Part shown: positions 42,439-51,238 of the stretch, piece by piece
Layout: every line of letters starts with the position of its first letter
How positions within the stretch are numbered: position 1 is the first letter of the stretch
Assembly: GCA_964634605.1 (NCBI GenBank)
Contig: CAZWLJ010000005.1
Location: forward strand, 62,001 to 126,000
Origin: UPXZ01 sp964634605
GTDB taxonomy: Bacteria; Bacteroidota; Bacteroidia; Bacteroidales; Paludibacteraceae
Direction: 5' to 3'
DNA: 64,000 bases
Notes under the pieces: generated by a model
The model's input: the letters and a program-made list of their open reading frames with translations, nothing else
What the model was told of the DNA's origin: nothing
Databases searched by the model: none
Program-made: the position numbers and the translations under genes

Positions 42439-43317
42439 ATGAAAAAACAGCTCAAGCACATATTTGCTGAATTTATGGAAAAGATGCGATTCAAGTATCG
42501 TATCTCCATACTCAATGAAAACACCCTGGAAGAAACCTGGTACACCCGCTTGTCCCGTTTTAGCGTTGTATTGTTTGTTACAGGTTTTTTTCTGCTGACA
42601 TTCATTTTGCTCACGCTTGTTATTTTTGCTACTCCGCTCCGGCATTATCTGCCGGGATTTCAGGATTCGGGCAATCGTGCTGTCATCGTTCAGCAGTCTA
42701 TGCGGGTGGATTCGCTGGAGAACCAGCTGAAACTAATGGGCACTTACTATGAGGTGTTGAAAAATCATATTTCAGAAACTCCCGGGGTCGATTCAGTGAA
42801 ATCACTCGATTCGGCCACAATTAAAGAGAGGGCTACTGTACTGATGGAAAAGTCCAGAAGAGAAGAGGAGTTTGTGAAACAGTATGAAGAAACCGAAAAA
42901 TATAATCTGGGAAGCATCAGCACGTCGAAATCAGACAACAAAATGCTCATGTTTTTCAGACCTGTCGAAGGAGTGCTGGCATCAACATTCGATCCGAAAG
43001 AAGAGAAATTCGGAATATCGATCATCACATCGCCACAGGAATCGGTAAAAAGCGTGCTCGAAGGAAGAGTGGTTTATACTGGATATACATTTGACAATCA
43101 GTGGGTTATACATGTTCAGCACGAGGATAATTTCCTTTCGATATATAAAAATAATGTGCGGTTGCTTAAAAATGTGGGTGATTTTGTCAAAGCCGGTCAA
43201 AGCATAGCAATTACAGGAAGTGCCGGGAACGGAAGTAAAAACAAGCATTTTTATTTCGAATTGTGGAAAAAGGGAACTCCTGTCAATCCCAGGGATGTTA
43301 TAACATTTAGATTTTAG
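42439..43317 (+). CDS. Degenerate M23/LytM-domain membrane protein
   Basis: A 292-residue protein: cytoplasmic N-terminus (~1-40), one membrane helix (41-66), a periplasmic helical region likely to form a coiled coil (~90-155), and a C-terminal LytM fold (~170-290). The metal ligands of M23 peptidases are mostly lost. The HxxxD motif reads KFGIS (Lys190, Ser194), and the HxH motif reads HFY (His270, Tyr272); only single histidines remain. It is therefore probably not an active endopeptidase but an activator or scaffold, like EnvC or NlpD in E. coli. It starts 27 nt after a canonical promoter and dxr follows 10 bp after its stop. Confidence 0.85.
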   Translation: MKKQLKHIFAEFMEKMRFKYRISILNENTLEETWYTRLSRFSVVLFVTGFFLLTFILLTLVIFATPLRHYLPGFQDSGNRAVIVQQSMRVDSLENQLKLMGTYYEVLKNHISETPGVDSVKSLDSATIKERATVLMEKSRREEEFVKQYEETEKYNLGSISTSKSDNKMLMFFRPVEGVLASTFDPKEEKFGISIITSPQESVKSVLEGRVVYTGYTFDNQWVIHVQHEDNFLSIYKNNVRLLKNVGDFVKAGQSIAITGSAGNGSKNKHFYFELWKKGTPVNPRDVITFRF

Positions 43318-43327
43318 TGAATTCATT

Positions 43328-44488
43328 TTGACTGGAAAAAGAAAAAATATTGCCATTCTCGGTTCGACCGGTTCAATCGGCACACAAGCGCTGGAGGTAA
43401 TACGTGCCAATCCGGACCGGTTTGAGGTATTCGCGCTTACGGCTAACAATAATCTGGAAATGCTTATTCAGCAGGCAGTGGAATTTCAGCCCGAAGTGGT
43501 TGCCATAGCCAATGAAAAGCATTACCTGCAGCTCAGGGAAGCACTTGCCGACATGCCCGTGAAAGTTTTTGCCGGAAACGAAGCAATTGCCCAGCTCGTG
43601 GAGATGGAAGCCATTGACATGGTGCTCACGGCCATGGTGGGATACTCGGGACTGAAACCGACTATCAATGCCATCAAAGCAGGAAAACCGATAGCGCTGG
43701 CTAACAAAGAAACCCTGGTGGTGGCCGGGGAAATTATAAATGAACTTGCCCTGAGTCACGATACTCCGATTCTGCCCGTCGATTCGGAACATTCCGCAAT
43801 TTTTCAGTGTCTGGCAGGCGAAGGCAACAATCCGGTCGAAAAAATAATTCTGACAGCCTCCGGAGGCCCTTTCAGAACGAAAAACCTGAATGAACTGCAG
43901 TTTGTAACCTCATCTCAGGCGCTGAAGCACCCCAACTGGGATATGGGAGCTAAAATAACCATCGATTCGGCAAGTATGATGAACAAAGGATTTGAGGTGA
44001 TTGAAGCAAAGTGGCTTTTCGGCCTGAAACCGGATCAGATTGATGTAGTGGTGCATCCGCAATCCATCATTCACTCCATGGTGCAGTTTGCCGACAGTTC
44101 CATTAAGGCACAACTTGGCATGCCCGACATGAAACTACCCATTCAGTATGCTTTCACCTACCCCGACAGGCTTCAGACAGCATTTCCGAGGGTCGATTTC
44201 ATGCAGTTCTCAAAACTGACGTTCGAAAAGCCGGACAAAGAACGATTCCGCAATCTGGCATTGGCCTACAAAGCCATGGAAACCGGAGGCAACATGCCCT
44301 GTATACTCAATGCCGCTAATGAAGTAGTCGTTTCAGCATTCCTTAAAAACAAAATCGGCTTTCTGCAAATGAGCGATATTATCGAGAAAGTGATGCAAAA
44401 GGCAAACTTTATCGGAAAACCAACATACGATGATTATGTACTCACAAATGAGCAGGCACGCCAGATTACGGCGAGTTTGATCGGGTAA
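43328..44488 (+). CDS. dxr: 1-deoxy-D-xylulose 5-phosphate reductoisomerase
   Basis: A 386-residue NADPH-dependent enzyme making MEP in the non-mevalonate isoprenoid pathway; the fosmidomycin target. It shows the NADPH-binding IAILGSTGSIGTQALEV, ALANKETLVVAG, the metal-binding DSEHSAIFQCL, the flexible loop ASGGPF, HPNWDMGAKITIDSASMMNKGFE, and the C-terminal AANEVVV. The only plausible start is a TTG at 43328, 10 bp after the LytM stop, placing conserved residues at the usual distance from the N-terminus. With the polyprenyl synthase at 1270-2244 this shows isoprenoids come from the MEP route. Confidence 0.97.
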   Translation: MTGKRKNIAILGSTGSIGTQALEVIRANPDRFEVFALTANNNLEMLIQQAVEFQPEVVAIANEKHYLQLREALADMPVKVFAGNEAIAQLVEMEAIDMVLTAMVGYSGLKPTINAIKAGKPIALANKETLVVAGEIINELALSHDTPILPVDSEHSAIFQCLAGEGNNPVEKIILTASGGPFRTKNLNELQFVTSSQALKHPNWDMGAKITIDSASMMNKGFEVIEAKWLFGLKPDQIDVVVHPQSIIHSMVQFADSSIKAQLGMPDMKLPIQYAFTYPDRLQTAFPRVDFMQFSKLTFEKPDKERFRNLALAYKAMETGGNMPCILNAANEVVVSAFLKNKIGFLQMSDIIEKVMQKANFIGKPTYDDYVLTNEQARQITASLIG

Positions 44489-44562
44489 TCAAACCGTATA
44501 TTGTATCCGATACAGAGAAAGAAATTGATATATAAAACAGAAAAAATAATTAAACAGAATAG

Positions 44563-46032
44563 ATGGAAACTTTTTTAATCAGAGCGGCACAACTTATATT
44601 AAGTTTGTCAATATTGGTTGTGTTACATGAATTTGGTCACTTTGCATTTGCCCGCTTGTTCAAGGTAAGGGTAGAGAAGTTTTATGTGTTTTTCAATCCT
44701 AAAATTTCTCTGATCAGAGCAAAAAAAATAAATGGAAAATGGAACTTACGATTTTTTGCACAGAATGTACAACCTAACGAAAGAATAAAACTCGACGAAA
44801 AAGGTGAACCGCTGATGGAAGGTAAAAACCATGTGATGGAACCCGTACCTGAAAGCGAACTGCCCGAAGGCGACTGGCGTCGTTTTCCTGAAACAACAGA
44901 GTGGGGAATAGGATGGCTGCCACTCGGCGGGTACTGTAAAATTTCCGGGATGGTTGACGAATCGATGGATAAAACCCAGCTGACACAAGAACCCAAACCC
45001 TGGGAATTCAGAACCCAAACTGTGTGGAAACGCATGCTTATTATTTCGGGAGGAGTCATTGTCAATTTTATTCTTGCACTGTTTATTTACTCGGCTATCC
45101 TCTTTACATGGGGACGCGAGTATATTCCACTCGAAAATGCCCGATACGGGCTCAATTTCTCGCAAACGATGATTGATGCGGGATTCAGAGACGGGGATAA
45201 AATAATTTCGATCGACGGGAAAAAACCTCAGGAACTGAACGACGCCGTAGAAATGATACTGATTGACCATGCAGGCACCGTTGTAGTTGACCGTCAGGGA
45301 AAGACCTTATCAGTCGAAATCCCTGAAGACCTGACTCAAAAAGCCCTGGCATCAGAGAAAGGTGTGATGAGTTACCGCATGCCATATGTGATTGATACCG
45401 TCGTTCCCCGTTCGCTGGCTTCAAAGGCGGCTTTGCTCGCTGGCGACAGCCTCGTAGCCGTTAACGGTAAACTCATTAATATGCAGCAGGAAGTCATAAG
45501 GGATTTAGCCGAATTAAAAGGTCAGAGAATCTCCTTTGATTACTACCGTGGAGGTACACTTTACCGCACATCACTCAGAATGGGTTCTGATGGAAAACTC
45601 GGAGTCGGGTGGCGCAACTTCATGCAAACCGAAAGAATTGAATACGGATTTTTTGAAGCTATTCCTGCGGGTATTGGTATCGGAGTGGAAAAACTGGTTG
45701 GCTATGTGAAACAGTTCAAACTCGTTTTCACCAAAGAGGGTGTGAAATCCATCGGAAGTTTCGGAGCACTCGGGCAGCTATTCCCCACCAGATGGGATTG
45801 GTTAAGTTTCTGGGAACTTACAGCCCTCATATCCATCATTCTGGCTTTCATGAACATCCTGCCCATTCCCGGACTGGACGGTGGTTACATCGTATTTCTG
45901 ATATACGAGATGATTACCGGCCGGAAGCCAAGCGATAAATTCATGGAAGTAGCTCAAATGATAGGAATGTCGTTGCTTATGCTGCTATTCGTTTATGCTA
46001 TTGGCAACGATATTTTCAGGGCATTTAAATAA
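44563..46032 (+). CDS. rseP: RIP metalloprotease RseP (site-2 protease)
   Basis: A 489-residue inner-membrane zinc protease that cuts membrane proteins within the bilayer, such as anti-sigma factors. The first helix has the zinc motif HEFGH (22-26). Near the C-terminus IPGLDGGYIVF carries the third ligand. Two PDZ-like regions lie between (~195-270 and ~285-355; PRSLASKAALLAGDSLVAVNG). A periplasmic stretch after helix 1 is longer than in E. coli and polar (~55-130). It follows dxr by 74 bp, an order (dxr-rseP) common in bacteria. Confidence 0.96.
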   Translation: METFLIRAAQLILSLSILVVLHEFGHFAFARLFKVRVEKFYVFFNPKISLIRAKKINGKWNLRFFAQNVQPNERIKLDEKGEPLMEGKNHVMEPVPESELPEGDWRRFPETTEWGIGWLPLGGYCKISGMVDESMDKTQLTQEPKPWEFRTQTVWKRMLIISGGVIVNFILALFIYSAILFTWGREYIPLENARYGLNFSQTMIDAGFRDGDKIISIDGKKPQELNDAVEMILIDHAGTVVVDRQGKTLSVEIPEDLTQKALASEKGVMSYRMPYVIDTVVPRSLASKAALLAGDSLVAVNGKLINMQQEVIRDLAELKGQRISFDYYRGGTLYRTSLRMGSDGKLGVGWRNFMQTERIEYGFFEAIPAGIGIGVEKLVGYVKQFKLVFTKEGVKSIGSFGALGQLFPTRWDWLSFWELTALISIILAFMNILPIPGLDGGYIVFLIYEMITGRKPSDKFMEVAQMIGMSLLMLLFVYAIGNDIFRAFK

Positions 46033-46041
46033 TCAGGCCAT

Positions 46042-46395
46042 ATGATTACAATTTTGTGTTATCCCAAATGCGGTACATGCCGCAAAGCAGAAAACTGGCT
46101 CAAAGAGAACGGAATCAGTTACAACTACCGTTCGATAAAGGATGAAAACCCCGGTTTGGAAGAACTGAAAATCTGGAAGGAAATAAGCGGGCTGCCAGTG
46201 GCTAAATGGTTTAATACCAGCGGACTGCTTTATAAGGAGAATAACATGAAGGAAAAAGTAAAAACGCTTTCCGAAGATGATTTGCTTGCTATACTTGCTT
46301 CGGACGGAATGATGGTGAAGCGGCCGATTTTGCTCGCGGGTGAAAATGTGCTGTTAGGATTCAGTCCGGAAGAATGGCTGGCGGTACTGAAATAG
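46042..46395 (+). CDS. ArsC/Spx-family thioredoxin-fold protein
   Basis: A 117-residue protein of the arsenate reductase (ArsC/Spx/MgsR) family. It has Cys residues at 6, 10 and 13 (CYPKCGTCRKAENWL); the Cys10-x-x-Cys13 pair resembles Spx/MgsR-type members. The GLPVAKWFNTSGLLYKE segment is in the place of the ArsC NTRG region, and the tail has MVKRPILL, the family's cis-Pro segment. The true role (reductase, or redox-sensing regulator as in Spx) cannot be told; no arsenic genes are near. It starts 9 bp after rseP, so it is likely cotranscribed. A terminator follows at 46413-46449. Confidence 0.85.
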   Translation: MITILCYPKCGTCRKAENWLKENGISYNYRSIKDENPGLEELKIWKEISGLPVAKWFNTSGLLYKENNMKEKVKTLSEDDLLAILASDGMMVKRPILLAGENVLLGFSPEEWLAVLK

Positions 46396-46412
46396 AAATA
46401 CATTACACTGAC

Positions 46413-46449
46413 AATAAGCAGATTCATTCCGAACCTGCTTATTTTTTCT
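46413..46449 (+). terminator. Terminator after the ArsC-like gene
   Basis: A 9-bp stem AATAAGCAG (46413-46421) with CTGCTTATT (46435-46443), 13-nt loop, then a T run to 46447. It ends the LytM-dxr-rseP-arsC-like transcript. Confidence 0.8.
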
Positions 46450-46500
46450 TAAAAGTTCTTATTTTTTTGACCAGAAAAAATCATTCACCCACTCTCAGAT

Positions 46501-46508
46501 TATATTTG
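46501..46508 (+). promoter_or_regulatory. -7 promoter element of the DUF2147 gene
   Basis: TATATTTG matches TAnnTTTG, 45 nt before the ATG at 46553, directly after the upstream terminator. No standard-distance -33 TTTG. Confidence 0.5.
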
Positions 46509-46552
46509 CATCCTGTATTATTTCAGAAAATAAACTAATAAAACGGTAAAGA

Positions 46553-46987
46553 ATGAAAAAAACACTTCTCTCAGCTTTTGTGCTTTTGATTTTTGCTTTT
46601 TCAGCATCAGCGCAAACAAGTAAAATCGTGGGCAAATGGAAAACGATTGACGATAAGGATGGCAGCGAGAAATCCATCATCAACATTTACAAAGCCACAA
46701 ATGGCAAGTACTACGGAAAAGTAGAAAAATTATTCAAGGAACCGAACAAAAAATGTGAGGAATGTACCGGTGAAAATAAAGATAAACCAGTTGCAGGTAT
46801 GATTGTTTTGAACAATATGATTGAAAAAAATGATATGCTCACCGGCGGTACAATCCTTGATCCCGGAAATGGAAAGGTTTATAAATGCAACATCACTTTC
46901 GAAGCTAAAACCGGAAAACTCAAAGTGCGTGGTTCGCTGGATAAAAGCGGCGTTCTCGGACGTACACAATACTGGGTAAAAAACTGA
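46553..46987 (+). CDS. DUF2147-family secreted protein
   Basis: A 144-residue exported protein with a signal peptide ending around FSASAQ (residue ~21). The mature part resembles DUF2147: SKIVGKWKTIDDKDGSEKSIINIYKA at the start, YYGKVEKLF, a CxxC (KCEECTGEN), GMIVLNNM, then GGTILDPGNGKVYKCNITF and LKVRGSLDKSGVLGRTQYW at the end. This small periplasmic beta-structure family is common in Bacteroidota and Proteobacteria; function unknown. It has its own promoter box and a terminator, so it appears monocistronic. Confidence 0.85.
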   Translation: MKKTLLSAFVLLIFAFSASAQTSKIVGKWKTIDDKDGSEKSIINIYKATNGKYYGKVEKLFKEPNKKCEECTGENKDKPVAGMIVLNNMIEKNDMLTGGTILDPGNGKVYKCNITFEAKTGKLKVRGSLDKSGVLGRTQYWVKN

Positions 46988-47007
46988 ACGCGGCGTTGTG
47001 GAAAAAT

Positions 47008-47050
47008 AATGGCGGAATTACCGGTTGGTAGCCCCGCCATTTTCATTTTC
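47008..47050. terminator. Terminator between the DUF2147 gene and the M81 gene
   Basis: An 8-bp stem AATGGCGG (47008-47015) with CCGCCATT (47034-47041), containing a small ACC/GGT inner stem, flanked by an A run and a T-rich run. It can serve both convergent genes. Confidence 0.7.
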
Positions 47051-47066
47051 CGGAAAAAGAGTATTT

Positions 47067-48626
47067 CTAATTTGCGGATTCGTTGGCCAGCGGTGCAAAT
47101 CTTGCGCTCAAATCCGGGGTTGACATATTCCTGTCCAAAGGGAAAATCGGACGCTGAAGATGCTTGTAAGGCAACCGTGTCAGATCCTGATCCACGCCTC
47201 CGGGTGTGAGCGCCATGATCCATCCTTTGCGAATATCGTACAGTTCAGGAACCAGGTAACCGATTTTTACAACCAGAATATCGGTTTCCCGCGGATTTAA
47301 ACCCGCCTCTGTGAAGTAATTTTCGTAATGATAAGCTTTCCGGTTTTTGGTGACGATAACCGAAATACTGCCGATTCTGACTACTACCACCGTGTTTCCC
47401 GTCTCATCATTTTCGATGGAAGTGATGGTGCCTGTAAGGCGTACGGGAGGAGCATAGCGGCTGTCAACACGGGCGCCTGCTGTGGCGTCAATTTTTCCAC
47501 CAACGCCTGTTGCAACGGCTTGTCTCACAAATCCTGAATCAGGAATGGAAGCGTAAATGACGCTTTTTCCTTTTTCAGATTTGAATTCAGGCCGTTTCAG
47601 CAGTTCGGTCAAAGTCCAGGTTACATCACCGGCACCACCGGCAGTGGGATTATCGCCCATATCGCTGATAATGAACGGTTTTTCGTGACTTGCCAGCGCT
47701 TTATCGATGCACTCGGGCAGGTAAGCCGTAGGGGCTACAAATTCAAATTCATTACGGACATCCCAGAAGTGTTTTGCCAGTTTTTCTGCTGCTTTGGCCA
47801 CTGCTTCTTTATCATCGCCGTATGCCATCACTACGCCGTGGTTACGTGGTTCGTCAGCCCAGGGGTATGACATCCACACAGATGCATCAATCACCTTCTC
47901 ACCATCTGTTACTCCGGGAATTTCAGCATACAAACTTTTTGCGGGTTCAATTCGGGTGCTCGTTTTTTCGCCCGGAAGCAATACTGGTACCGGAATCCAT
48001 GCTTTGTATGCAGGTTTTCCCTTGCCGTTTTCCAGGCGGTCGAGCAGGTTCACCAGTGCCCGTTTTTTTGAATTCATCGCGTCTTCGTGGGGTGCCATGC
48101 GGTAGCAGGTTATCATGTCGGTGTTTTGAGCCAGGCGGGGCGAAACACTTCCGTGTAAATCCATCGAAGTGGAAATAAGCACTTCATTCCCGATAACTTC
48201 ACGAATTCGGGTAATGAAATCACCTTCGGGATCTTCCATACCCTGAACGCTCATAGCTCCATGTATATCCAGAAATAATCCATCCAGCGGCAGGGAGTTT
48301 TTCAGCATACCGAGTATCTGACTGACCATTTTTTCGTAAACGTCCTGTTTGACGATTCCTCCCGGCATGGCATGTGTGTACATGGCCGGAAGCCACTCAG
48401 CCCGGTTCAGAATGCCTGAGTCTTTTGCAAAAAAAGGATAGCCGGCAAGAATGGAGTCGCCGGTTATGATCGGAAACGCTGCCGAATCAGATACAGCCGG
48501 TGAAAATGTACTTGATTCGATAGCTATACCGGCGATAGCAATTCTCGGAAGCGTGTTTTCAGCCTTTTTACAACTTACCAAAAAAATAATGGAAACAACG
48601 ACGAATCCTAAAAAAAGCTTTTTCAT
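47067..48626 (-). CDS. M81-family (MlrC-like) metallopeptidase lipoprotein
   Basis: A 519-residue protein of the M81/DUF1485 family, named for microcystinase MlrC. The lipoprotein signal has lipobox LVSC (Cys19 from the start used), so it is envelope-anchored. Family segments seen: IAGIAIESSTFSP (near the family's HETNTFSP), LFLDIHGAM, TSMDLHGSVSPR with the metal-binding Asp-His, CYRMAPHEDA, DMGDNPTAGGAGDVT. The natural substrate of most members is unknown; a peptide or lactam is plausible. The frame is open to 48668, but a TATCTTTG box at 48654-48661 lies downstream of that codon's position, so the ATG at 48626 is chosen. Convergent with DUF2147, divergent from the sulfatase-maturase-like gene. 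Confidence 0.85.
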   Translation of the reverse strand: MKKLFLGFVVVSIIFLVSCKKAENTLPRIAIAGIAIESSTFSPAVSDSAAFPIITGDSILAGYPFFAKDSGILNRAEWLPAMYTHAMPGGIVKQDVYEKMVSQILGMLKNSLPLDGLFLDIHGAMSVQGMEDPEGDFITRIREVIGNEVLISTSMDLHGSVSPRLAQNTDMITCYRMAPHEDAMNSKKRALVNLLDRLENGKGKPAYKAWIPVPVLLPGEKTSTRIEPAKSLYAEIPGVTDGEKVIDASVWMSYPWADEPRNHGVVMAYGDDKEAVAKAAEKLAKHFWDVRNEFEFVAPTAYLPECIDKALASHEKPFIISDMGDNPTAGGAGDVTWTLTELLKRPEFKSEKGKSVIYASIPDSGFVRQAVATGVGGKIDATAGARVDSRYAPPVRLTGTITSIENDETGNTVVVVRIGSISVIVTKNRKAYHYENYFTEAGLNPRETDILVVKIGYLVPELYDIRKGWIMALTPGGVDQDLTRLPYKHLQRPIFPLDRNMSTPDLSARFAPLANESAN

Positions 48627-48653
48627 TGTTTGATGAATTAAATTTCGTGAAAA

Positions 48654-48661
48654 CAAAGATA
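48654..48661 (-). promoter_or_regulatory. -7 promoter element of the M81-family gene
   Basis: TATCTTTG on the minus strand fits TAnnTTTG, 27 nt before the ATG at 48626. Confidence 0.55.
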
Positions 48662-48822
48662 ATAACAATTCGGTAGCTGATAATTTTTTTCGTTGAGATT
48701 TTACAAAAAAGCGTTTTTTAGAAAAAATAGCGAAATCATGAACCGAAACTTAATTTATTCTTACTTGTCGGAAAAAAAGGAGTAATTTTACAAACTAATT
48801 TTTCAATCTTGCAATTAATTAT

Positions 48823-50058
48823 ATGTCCAAAACCATTGCTTTCAATCCGCTTGTGCTGCCAACTTACGTAATGGCAAAACCCGTCGGTTCTACCTGTAAT
48901 CTGGATTGCAGATACTGTTATTACCTTGAAAAGGAAAAACTTTACCAGAACCGTAAAAAGATGGAAATGAGCGATGAACTGCTTGAATTGTTCACTAAAA
49001 GTTACATCGAAGCACAACCGGTCAAAGAAGTGCTTTTCACCTGGCATGGTGGCGAAACCACGCTCAGAGACATATCATTTTACAAAAAAGCAGTTCAATA
49101 TCAAAAAAAATATGGTCGTGGAAGGCAGATAGATAATGCATTGCAAACCAACGGTACCAGGCTTACCGACGACTGGTGCAGATTCTTCAAAGACAATAAC
49201 TTCCTGATTGGAATTTCTATAGACGGACCGGAGCATTGCCACGATGTATACCGTAAAAACAAAGGTGGCAGGGGAACTTTTTCAGAGGTGATGAAAGGTA
49301 TCGGGCTGCTGCAGAAGCACGGTGTGGAGTTTAATACGCTTTCGGTTATCAACGATTATAATGTTCAGTTTCCGCTGGATGTGTATCGGTTTTTCAGGGA
49401 AATTGGGAGTCAGTATATGCAGTTTTCGCCCGTTGTGGAGCGTATTTCTGATCTGCGGACTGATGGATTAACCTTTTTGCCACCCGACGAAAACGTGGAA
49501 GGACGATTAGCATCCTGGTCGGTAAATCCGGTAGATTTCGGGAATTTTTATATCGAAATTTTTGATGAATGGGTGAGGAATGATGTGGGAAGGTATTTTG
49601 TACAGCTTTTTGATGCAACACTTGCCAACAGGGTGGGAGCGCAGCCCGGGGTATGTATTTTTGCCGAAAAATGCGGCCATGCCGTAGCGATGGAATTCAA
49701 CGGAGACGTGTATGCGTGCGATCACTACGTTTTTCCGGAGTACAAACTTGGAAATATCCGAAACCAGACCATTTACGAGATGGTTTTTCAGGAAAAGCAG
49801 CTGCAATTCGGATCGGATAAAAAGGACATGCTGCCCCGCCAGTGTATGGAATGTGATGTGCTGCAGTTTTGCCATGGCGAGTGCCCGAAAAACAGAATTG
49901 TCCGCACTGCCGGAGGCGAACCGGGTTTGAATTATTTATGCGCCGGATATAAAGCGTTTTTCAGACATGCATTGCCCTACATGGATTTCATGGCAAACGA
50001 ACTGCACTTTAAGCGTCCGCCTTCCAACGTGATGTATTTTGCAGGAGGCAGACACTAA
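48823..50058 (+). CDS. Anaerobic sulfatase-maturase-type radical SAM/SPASM enzyme
   Basis: A 411-residue enzyme of the anSME family, which oxidises an active-site Ser or Cys of sulfatases to formylglycine without oxygen. The radical SAM cluster motif is CNLDCRYCYYLEK (Cys25, Cys29, Cys32), with FTWHGGETTL as the SAM-binding GGE segment, ALQTNGT, and VSIDGPEHCHD (here ISIDGPEH). The C-terminal SPASM/auxiliary-cluster region carries many Cys: CDHYVFPEYKLGN, CMECDVLQFCHGECPKNR. No sulfatase gene lies in the window, so it would act on a partner elsewhere. The 14-bp gap to the next gene is convergent. Confidence 0.9.
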   Translation: MSKTIAFNPLVLPTYVMAKPVGSTCNLDCRYCYYLEKEKLYQNRKKMEMSDELLELFTKSYIEAQPVKEVLFTWHGGETTLRDISFYKKAVQYQKKYGRGRQIDNALQTNGTRLTDDWCRFFKDNNFLIGISIDGPEHCHDVYRKNKGGRGTFSEVMKGIGLLQKHGVEFNTLSVINDYNVQFPLDVYRFFREIGSQYMQFSPVVERISDLRTDGLTFLPPDENVEGRLASWSVNPVDFGNFYIEIFDEWVRNDVGRYFVQLFDATLANRVGAQPGVCIFAEKCGHAVAMEFNGDVYACDHYVFPEYKLGNIRNQTIYEMVFQEKQLQFGSDKKDMLPRQCMECDVLQFCHGECPKNRIVRTAGGEPGLNYLCAGYKAFFRHALPYMDFMANELHFKRPPSNVMYFAGGRH

Positions 50059-50072
50059 TTGCCTCACCCGTA

Positions 50073-51083
50073 TCAGGGTGAAGTGCAGTTCCGGCACATA
50101 TCAAACTGTTTTCTGTTCTCCAGCAAATTTTTTCTGAAACGGTAAGCCTCTGCGCTTTGCCAGCATTCTGCAAAGGTCAGGCTGTTCAGGTTGCCGAATA
50201 CGTACTCACTGTCCTTGTCGAAGCAGCAGGGTAGCACTGACCCTTCAGAAGTAACCACAGCGCCTTTCCACAATCTTTTACACCGGTTTTTCAGAGCACT
50301 TTTAATATGATATTTCCCGTCGGGCCGAAGCTCGTAACGGGCATATTTTTTGCTTTCGGGCAGTAGCGAATGCCCGTTTTCAAAATCATACAGTTGCGCC
50401 GACTTGAATGTCAGTTTGTCTGCTTTCCATTGTTTTGCCATTTTTTTAATCTCACCCGTCTGATGTTCGTTTGTTTTCAGCACCAGGAACTGAATTTCGA
50501 TGAATGGTAAAGGAGATTTCAGTTTTATTTTCCATTCTGCCAGCGCGTTCATCGCCCCGATTGCTTTTTCGAGGCTTCCACCCGCCCGGTAAGCTTCATA
50601 AGTATCCTGCGTTGTTCCGTCAACCGATACGATCAGCCGGTCGAGTCCCGATTCAACCAGTTTTTTTGCCATATTTTCATCAATAAGCTGAGCATTGGTG
50701 GAAGTGGAGGTGAAAATATTCCTGCTATGCAGATATTTCACTATTTCTGTGAAATTCCTGTTCATCAATGGTTCACCCTGAAAATAAAGCGTCGCGTAAG
50801 TCAGCGTAGGTGCGAGTTCGTCAGTGAGTGTCCTGATCAGCTGCATATCGGCAAAAACCGGTTTTACGGCTGTTTTCCTCATCCCCACCGGGCATTCCGG
50901 GCAATGAAGGTTGCACACGTTAGCCGGTTCGATGGAGATAAATTGCGGATACATGCTCCATCGGGTCAGAAATCCAAATGCCGAAAGCCTGTAGGAGAGT
51001 TCCAGTTTAGCTGCATTTAACAGCTTCGGCAGGCTGAAACTTGTCCTGAATAAACGGTACAGGTAGTAAAACTGATTCTTCAT
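50073..51083 (-). CDS. Radical SAM/SPASM protein of unknown substrate
   Basis: A 336-residue radical SAM enzyme. The cluster motif is EPANVCNLHCPECP (Cys57, Cys61, Cys64), then LYFQGEPLMN (SAM-binding GE motif), STNAQLIDE, RLIVSVDGTTQDTYEAYRAGG, and a C-terminal SPASM-type cysteine set (CKRLWKGAVVTSEGSVLPCCFDKD, CRNC). The N-terminal ~45 residues are amphipathic and basic. Proteins of this layout modify peptides or carbohydrates; nothing adjacent shows which. It is convergent with the anSME-like gene, with a 6-bp stem hairpin (50064-50081) overlapping its last codons. Confidence 0.8.
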   Translation of the reverse strand: MKNQFYYLYRLFRTSFSLPKLLNAAKLELSYRLSAFGFLTRWSMYPQFISIEPANVCNLHCPECPVGMRKTAVKPVFADMQLIRTLTDELAPTLTYATLYFQGEPLMNRNFTEIVKYLHSRNIFTSTSTNAQLIDENMAKKLVESGLDRLIVSVDGTTQDTYEAYRAGGSLEKAIGAMNALAEWKIKLKSPLPFIEIQFLVLKTNEHQTGEIKKMAKQWKADKLTFKSAQLYDFENGHSLLPESKKYARYELRPDGKYHIKSALKNRCKRLWKGAVVTSEGSVLPCCFDKDSEYVFGNLNSLTFAECWQSAEAYRFRKNLLENRKQFDMCRNCTSP

Positions 51084-51177
51084 TTTGCCCGAAAGGAAAA
51101 TTGTAATTATTTATTATAGCTAATCAAAAATATAAAAATCGTGCTGCTGATTAAGTTAAAAGTTGAATTAAAAAGCG

Positions 51178-51185
51178 TATATTTG
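51178..51185 (+). promoter_or_regulatory. -7 promoter element of the TPR lipoprotein gene
   Basis: TATATTTG matches TAnnTTTG, 53 nt before the ATG at 51239. Confidence 0.5.
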
Positions 51186-51238
51186 CACAAGAAAAACAAA
51201 AAACAAACATAGTATATCTTTTTTATTTTAACATCAAC

